Shown: positions 5,838 through 6,877 of the stretch, in pieces
How the letters are laid out: every line of letters begins with the position of its first letter
Position numbering within the stretch: the stretch's first letter is position 1
Assembly (NCBI GenBank): GCA_030616365.1
Contig: JAUWXM010000059.1
Span: forward strand, 1-6,877
DNA: 6,877 nt
Reading direction: 5' to 3'
DNA from: a bacterium
GTDB lineage: Bacteria; UBP18; UBA7526
Translations under genes and position numbers: made by a program
The notes under the pieces: generated by a model
Told to the model about the DNA's origin: nothing
Database searches by the model: none
What the model saw: only the letters and a program-made list of their open reading frames with translations

Positions 5838-6188
5838 ATGAATTTAGGTGAGTTATTCTATAGTGCATATGGTCCTTCTGTCAGGATTTCGATTCGCTCA
5901 CTCATTGCAGCAGCAGCAGCCCTTACCGCCTTTTTTGTATTTGGTCTCTCCTTTGCCCTAAAGGCCCAGCGCAGGCGGATTACTACCGGAATGAAGGCTC
6001 TGGTAGGAGAGATTGGCTCCGCCGCTACCAACCTTAATCCTAAGGGAAGAATATTTGTGCATGGTGAATACTGGAATGCCCAATCCTGTGAGGGGGTGAT
6101 TAAGAAAGGTGAGGAGATAGAAGTGGTAGACGTAGAGAGATTAAGATTAAAAGTTAAAAAACAAAAACCAGAAGAAGGAGGTGCTTAA
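5838..6188 (+). CDS. Short NfeD-family membrane protein
   Basis: The protein has 116 residues. A single membrane segment lies at about 21-42 (SLIAAAAALTAFFVFGL), followed by a basic stretch (KAQRRR) and a C-terminal OB-fold NfeD domain at about 50-108, recognised by ALVGEIGSAATNLNPKGRI, VHGEYWNAQS and KKGEEIEVVDVE. Long NfeD proteins carry an extra ClpP-like serine protease domain and more membrane helices; both are missing, so this is the short type. Such proteins bind slipin/stomatin partners in membrane microdomains, and the next gene is one. AAGGAG at 5824-5829, eight bases upstream, supports the start. The gene ends with TAA directly before the slipin ATG. Exact function in the cell is unknown for the family beyond scaffolding and membrane quality control. 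Confidence 0.9.
   Translation: MNLGELFYSAYGPSVRISIRSLIAAAAALTAFFVFGLSFALKAQRRRITTGMKALVGEIGSAATNLNPKGRIFVHGEYWNAQSCEGVIKKGEEIEVVDVERLRLKVKKQKPEEGGA
6177..6181 (+). promoter_or_regulatory. Ribosome binding site of the slipin, inside nfeD
   Basis: GGAGG within AAGGAGGTG (6175-6183) overlaps the last codons of nfeD (encoding E-G-G-A) and stands seven bases before the slipin ATG. The stop and start abut (TAAATG), so the two partners are probably made in matched amounts. Confidence 0.8.
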
Positions 6189-6877
6189 ATGCCAGGAATT
6201 ACCATCCTCGTAATTGCTATCGTCATCTTGGCCAGTGCTATCAAGGTTTTCAAGGAGTATGAGAGAGGGGTTATTTTCAGACTGGGACGCGTAGTGGGAG
6301 CGAAAGGCCCGGGACTCTTCTTCATTATCCCGGTAATAGACAAAGTAGTAAAGATCAGTCTACGTACGCAGACTTTTGATGTTAAACCACAAGAGATTAT
6401 CACTAAGGACAACGTTCCCATGAAGGTCAATGCCGTGGTCTATTTTCGGGTAGTGGATCCCAATAAGGCAATTGTGGAAGTGGAGAATTACCGCATGGCT
6501 ACCCTGCAGATTGCCCAGACCACCCTGCGGGGGGTATTGGGCCAGGCGGAACTGGATGAGTTATTGACCGAAAGGGATAAGATTAACCAGAAATTGCAGC
6601 AGATTATCGATGGCCAGACCGATCCCTGGGGAATTAAGGTCAGTATCGTGGAAGTCAAAGAGGTAGAGTTGCCCGATACCATGAAGCGTGCCATGGCCCG
6701 ACAGGCCGAGGTGGAAAGAGATAGAAGGGCCAAGATCATCAACGCCCAGGGTGAGTTTCAGGCAGCGGAGAAGTTGTCCCAGGCGGCAAAGATTATTGGG
6801 GAGTATCCGGCAGCTATCCAGTTGAGATATCTTCAGACCCTCTCTGAGGTGGCCTCGGAGAACAACTCGACCACTCT
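6189..6877 (+). CDS. Slipin/stomatin-like SPFH protein (3' end cut)
   Basis: Reading from ATG 6189 the frame stays open for 229 codons to the window end; the stop lies beyond. Residues 3-19 form a hydrophobic N-terminal membrane anchor. The SPFH/band 7 domain follows (EYERGVIFRLGR, KGPGLFFIIPVIDKV, RTQTFDVKPQ, NVPMKVNAVVYFRVVDP), with the stomatin signature around YRMATLQIAQTTLRGVLGQ (101-119) and ELDELLTERDKIN. Residues 165-200 (ARQAEVERDRRAKIINAQGE region) should form the oligomerising helix. Stomatins form membrane-attached rings that organise lipid microdomains and, with NfeD, membrane protein turnover. Family length is about 250, so roughly 20-30 residues are missing. Its ribosome binding site GGAGG (6177-6181) lies within the last codons of nfeD, seven bases before the start. 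Confidence 0.94.
   Translation, partial: MPGITILVIAIVILASAIKVFKEYERGVIFRLGRVVGAKGPGLFFIIPVIDKVVKISLRTQTFDVKPQEIITKDNVPMKVNAVVYFRVVDPNKAIVEVENYRMATLQIAQTTLRGVLGQAELDELLTERDKINQKLQQIIDGQTDPWGIKVSIVEVKEVELPDTMKRAMARQAEVERDRRAKIINAQGEFQAAEKLSQAAKIIGEYPAAIQLRYLQTLSEVASENNSTT

Noticed and set aside
1..6877. A new defence, toxin-antitoxin or mobile gene system
   Set aside because: Every gene belongs to a recognised housekeeping or membrane family; no nuclease, integrase, transposase, reverse transcriptase or toxin-like small gene is visible on either strand.

Overview
The window is bacterial, with tightly packed genes all read on the + strand. Most genes sit at roughly 45-55% G+C in hand-counted lines. 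No rRNA, tRNA, CRISPR array, transposase or phage gene is visible. The enzymes (short archaeal-type LeuC/LeuD, LeuB and Asd) together with several families of short repeats suggest an uncultured bacterial lineage. The repeats resemble those I associate with Omnitrophota-like genomes, but that is a guess from memory and the sequence alone does not fix the phylum.

Layout. Positions 1-3406 hold the end of a leucine operon: the last 28 codons of leuA, then leuC, leuD, leuB and a small Nudix hydrolase gene. The leuA/leuC stop and start overlap, leuC/leuD and leuB/nudix abut directly, and only a repeat separates leuD from leuB. Positions 3407-3565 hold a repeat-rich palindromic spacer. Next come asd (aspartate-semialdehyde dehydrogenase, 3566-4618) and a hairpin terminator (4624-4676). 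Positions 4754-5731 encode a lipoprotein-type alpha/beta hydrolase that is much more AT-rich than its neighbours. A strong sigma70-type promoter (5780-5809) then drives a two-gene membrane module: a short NfeD-domain protein (5838-6188) and a slipin/stomatin (6189 onward, cut by the window end).

How the genes work together. LeuA, LeuC/LeuD and LeuB convert 2-ketoisovalerate and acetyl-CoA to the precursor of leucine. Asd supplies aspartate semialdehyde for lysine/diaminopimelate, threonine and methionine, so the first two thirds is an amino-acid biosynthesis block. The NfeD and slipin proteins are a known partner pair in membrane microdomains and have no link to the leucine genes.

The most unusual thing is not a gene. 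Short-period repeats of at least four unrelated families lie within 3.4 kb. Two are translated in-frame inside conserved enzymes (leuC and asd), one encodes the tail of LeuD and ends just before the leuB ribosome binding site, and one fills the spacer before asd. I see no evidence for a new multi-gene defence or metabolic system here; the repeats are the best candidate for something worth following up.
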